DNA of 64,000 nt, taken from assembly GCA_937877455.1 (NCBI GenBank), contig CALFIU010000044.1:15166-79165 (forward strand), in the 5' to 3' direction. This DNA comes from an uncultured Bacteroidales bacterium. Lineage in GTDB: Bacteria > Bacteroidota > Bacteroidia > Bacteroidales > UBA3824. This document shows, piece after piece, positions 63,280-64,000 of the stretch (positions are counted from its first letter, which is position 1; the number at the start of each line of letters is the position of its first letter). The notes beneath the pieces were generated by a model. It was not told the origin of the DNA. It ran no database searches and worked only from the letters and a program-made list of their open reading frames with translations. Both the position numbers and the translations under genes were made by a program.

Positions 63280-63333
63280 ATGGGAAAACAAATCGCTTTT
63301 TTCTTCCTTTTAACAATTATTACTGTCCGCTAA
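63280..63333 (+). pseudogene. start of an exported-protein gene cut by the insertion sequence
   Basis: ATG 63280 opens MGKQIAFFFLLTIITV, a signal-peptide-like N-terminus, with a possible -7 box (TTACTTTG, 63246-63253) upstream. The frame closes at 63331 exactly where sequence of the insertion element appears to begin, so the gene was probably interrupted. Confidence 0.4.
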
Positions 63334-64000
63334 AACTGCAATTTATGTAATATGGCAGCCATATACCTATCCCTGACCGTTGTCGGCATGGGATTCGGAT
63401 TTACAAGCCCCTCCATCAAAAAGTGATGGTTCTGGTGGCTCCACGGTAGCTTTTATGAGTATCTCCTGCCAGTCTTTTTCAGGATGCTCAAAGAAACTGA
63501 AAAAGTCCACGTAGTACATCAGCATGATTCTGACCATTGTCGCAAGGTTCGAGAAACTCCACGACTTTTTGAGGGAACGCTGCATTATGGTCAGCAGCAG
63601 ATTTGCAATGAGTGTTGCCCATATTTGGATTTTGATTGCATTCGCGCTCTCGCCATAGAAATAACGCAGTGGGAAGTTCTGCTTTATCTGCTTGAAAAGG
63701 GTCTCGATTAGCCACCTCTTGCGGTATATCTCGATGATGTCCTCCGGTTCCATGTCGAAGTCGTTGGTAAGCAGGTTGACGAGCTTTGGTTTGGTCTTTT
63801 TCTGGTCAACGTATGTGATTATCCTAGCCTTGTGCTCTATTGTCTTGTCGCCCTTGCGCTTACGGAACACCACTGTCTGTATCCTCAGTTCCATCTTCCC
63901 GCTTGGGTCTTGTCGCATTGTGTCCGAAATTATCTCGTAGGTCAAGTTTGACTTCATTTTCGTGACATAGACGACCCCGCGCTCGGTAAGTTGCTCAAAC
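63326..64000 (-). mobile_element. IS4-family insertion sequence, partial at window edge
   Basis: The element's inner end is placed near 63326 (CTGTCCGCTAAAACTGC), based on the end of the interrupted frame, and it runs past the window edge. It holds the transposase and a ~40-nt end region. The opposite inverted repeat is outside the window, so the border is approximate. Confidence 0.55.
63367..64000 (-). CDS. IS4-family transposase, C-terminal part
   Basis: The visible frame encodes about 210 residues and is open through the window edge (reading FEQLTERGVVYVTKM before the first internal Met). It shows the IS4 Y-R-E-K signature, YRKRWLIETLFKQIKQNF, with the third catalytic residue Glu, and NLLLTIMQRSLKK. 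The first two catalytic Asp lie beyond the window. The G+C content is clearly higher than in the surrounding genome, as expected for a recent insertion. Confidence 0.9.
   Translation of the reverse strand, partial: FEQLTERGVVYVTKMKSNLTYEIISDTMRQDPSGKMELRIQTVVFRKRKGDKTIEHKARIITYVDQKKTKPKLVNLLTNDFDMEPEDIIEIYRKRWLIETLFKQIKQNFPLRYFYGESANAIKIQIWATLIANLLLTIMQRSLKKSWSFSNLATMVRIMLMYYVDFFSFFEHPEKDWQEILIKATVEPPEPSLFDGGACKSESHADNGQG

Noticed and set aside
1..64000. tRNA, rRNA and tmRNA genes
   Set aside because: None was recognised on reading either strand, including near smpB; a covariance-model scan would be needed to exclude them fully.

Overview
The window is AT-rich bacterial chromosome, most likely from a member of the Bacteroidota, probably the order Bacteroidales. 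The evidence is repeated promoters of the Bacteroidota type (TTG or TTTG, 18-21 nt, TAnnTTTG), acid-rich surface lipoproteins, FKBP-type lipoproteins, a DUF5683 gene beside parAB, a SecA of about 1100 residues with a Gln-rich linker, and a CRISPR repeat close to the one I recall for Bacteroides type II-C systems. Most of the window is ordinary core genome: dnaA, recR, xseA, secA, parA/parB, recN, smpB, folC, panB, pta/ackA and ptb.

Layout. 0-7 kb: two FKBP lipoproteins, panB, a Wza/Wzc-type polysaccharide export pair and a PlsC-like acyltransferase, all on the minus strand. 7-11 kb: two tandem CHASE4-HAMP-SpoIIE phosphatases; one has lost key catalytic residues. 11-16.2 kb: recR, a membrane protein, dnaA, a YfcE-like phosphodiesterase, xseA and a DivIC/FtsB protein. 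16.4-26.5 kb: secA, a lipoprotein, an M14 carboxypeptidase, an SDR, an FAD oxidoreductase and the pta-ackA acetate pathway. 26.5-27.2 kb: a collapsed type II-C CRISPR-Cas locus with one repeat, the first ~50 codons of cas9 and an apparently complete tracrRNA with promoter and terminator. 27.2-33.2 kb: an accessory operon with a small membrane protein, two exporter-fold ABC half-transporters, a truncated ORF and a ZinT/Tp47-like surface lipoprotein, read here as a metal-handling cassette. 33.4-44 kb: signal peptidase-like protein, MBOAT acyltransferase, two SGNH hydrolases, MltD-like transglycosylase, DUF5683, parB and parA in one long minus-strand block. 44-61 kb: a helix-hairpin-helix protein, a TPR-PAS-SpoIIE phosphatase, ptb, a HerA-like ATPase, BioG-like esterase, folC, a subtilase, a GlsB-like protein, a muramidase-like protein, smpB, recN and a hybrid histidine kinase. 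61-64 kb: a decayed region with the tail of a MacB/FtsX permease, an intact AAA/DUF4143 ATPase, the head of a choloylglycine-hydrolase-family gene fused head-to-head to the head of a response regulator, and an IS4-family transposase that cuts off another small gene.

The main point of interest is the CRISPR remnant: cas9 has been deleted after the RuvC-I segment, but the tracrRNA unit, a repeat with an embedded promoter, and the divergent cas9 promoter all look intact. Second-level interest lies in the metal cassette with a structured 5' leader, the degenerate SpoIIE paralogue, a signal peptidase lacking the usual catalytic lysine, and a small inverted-repeat element present in two copies.
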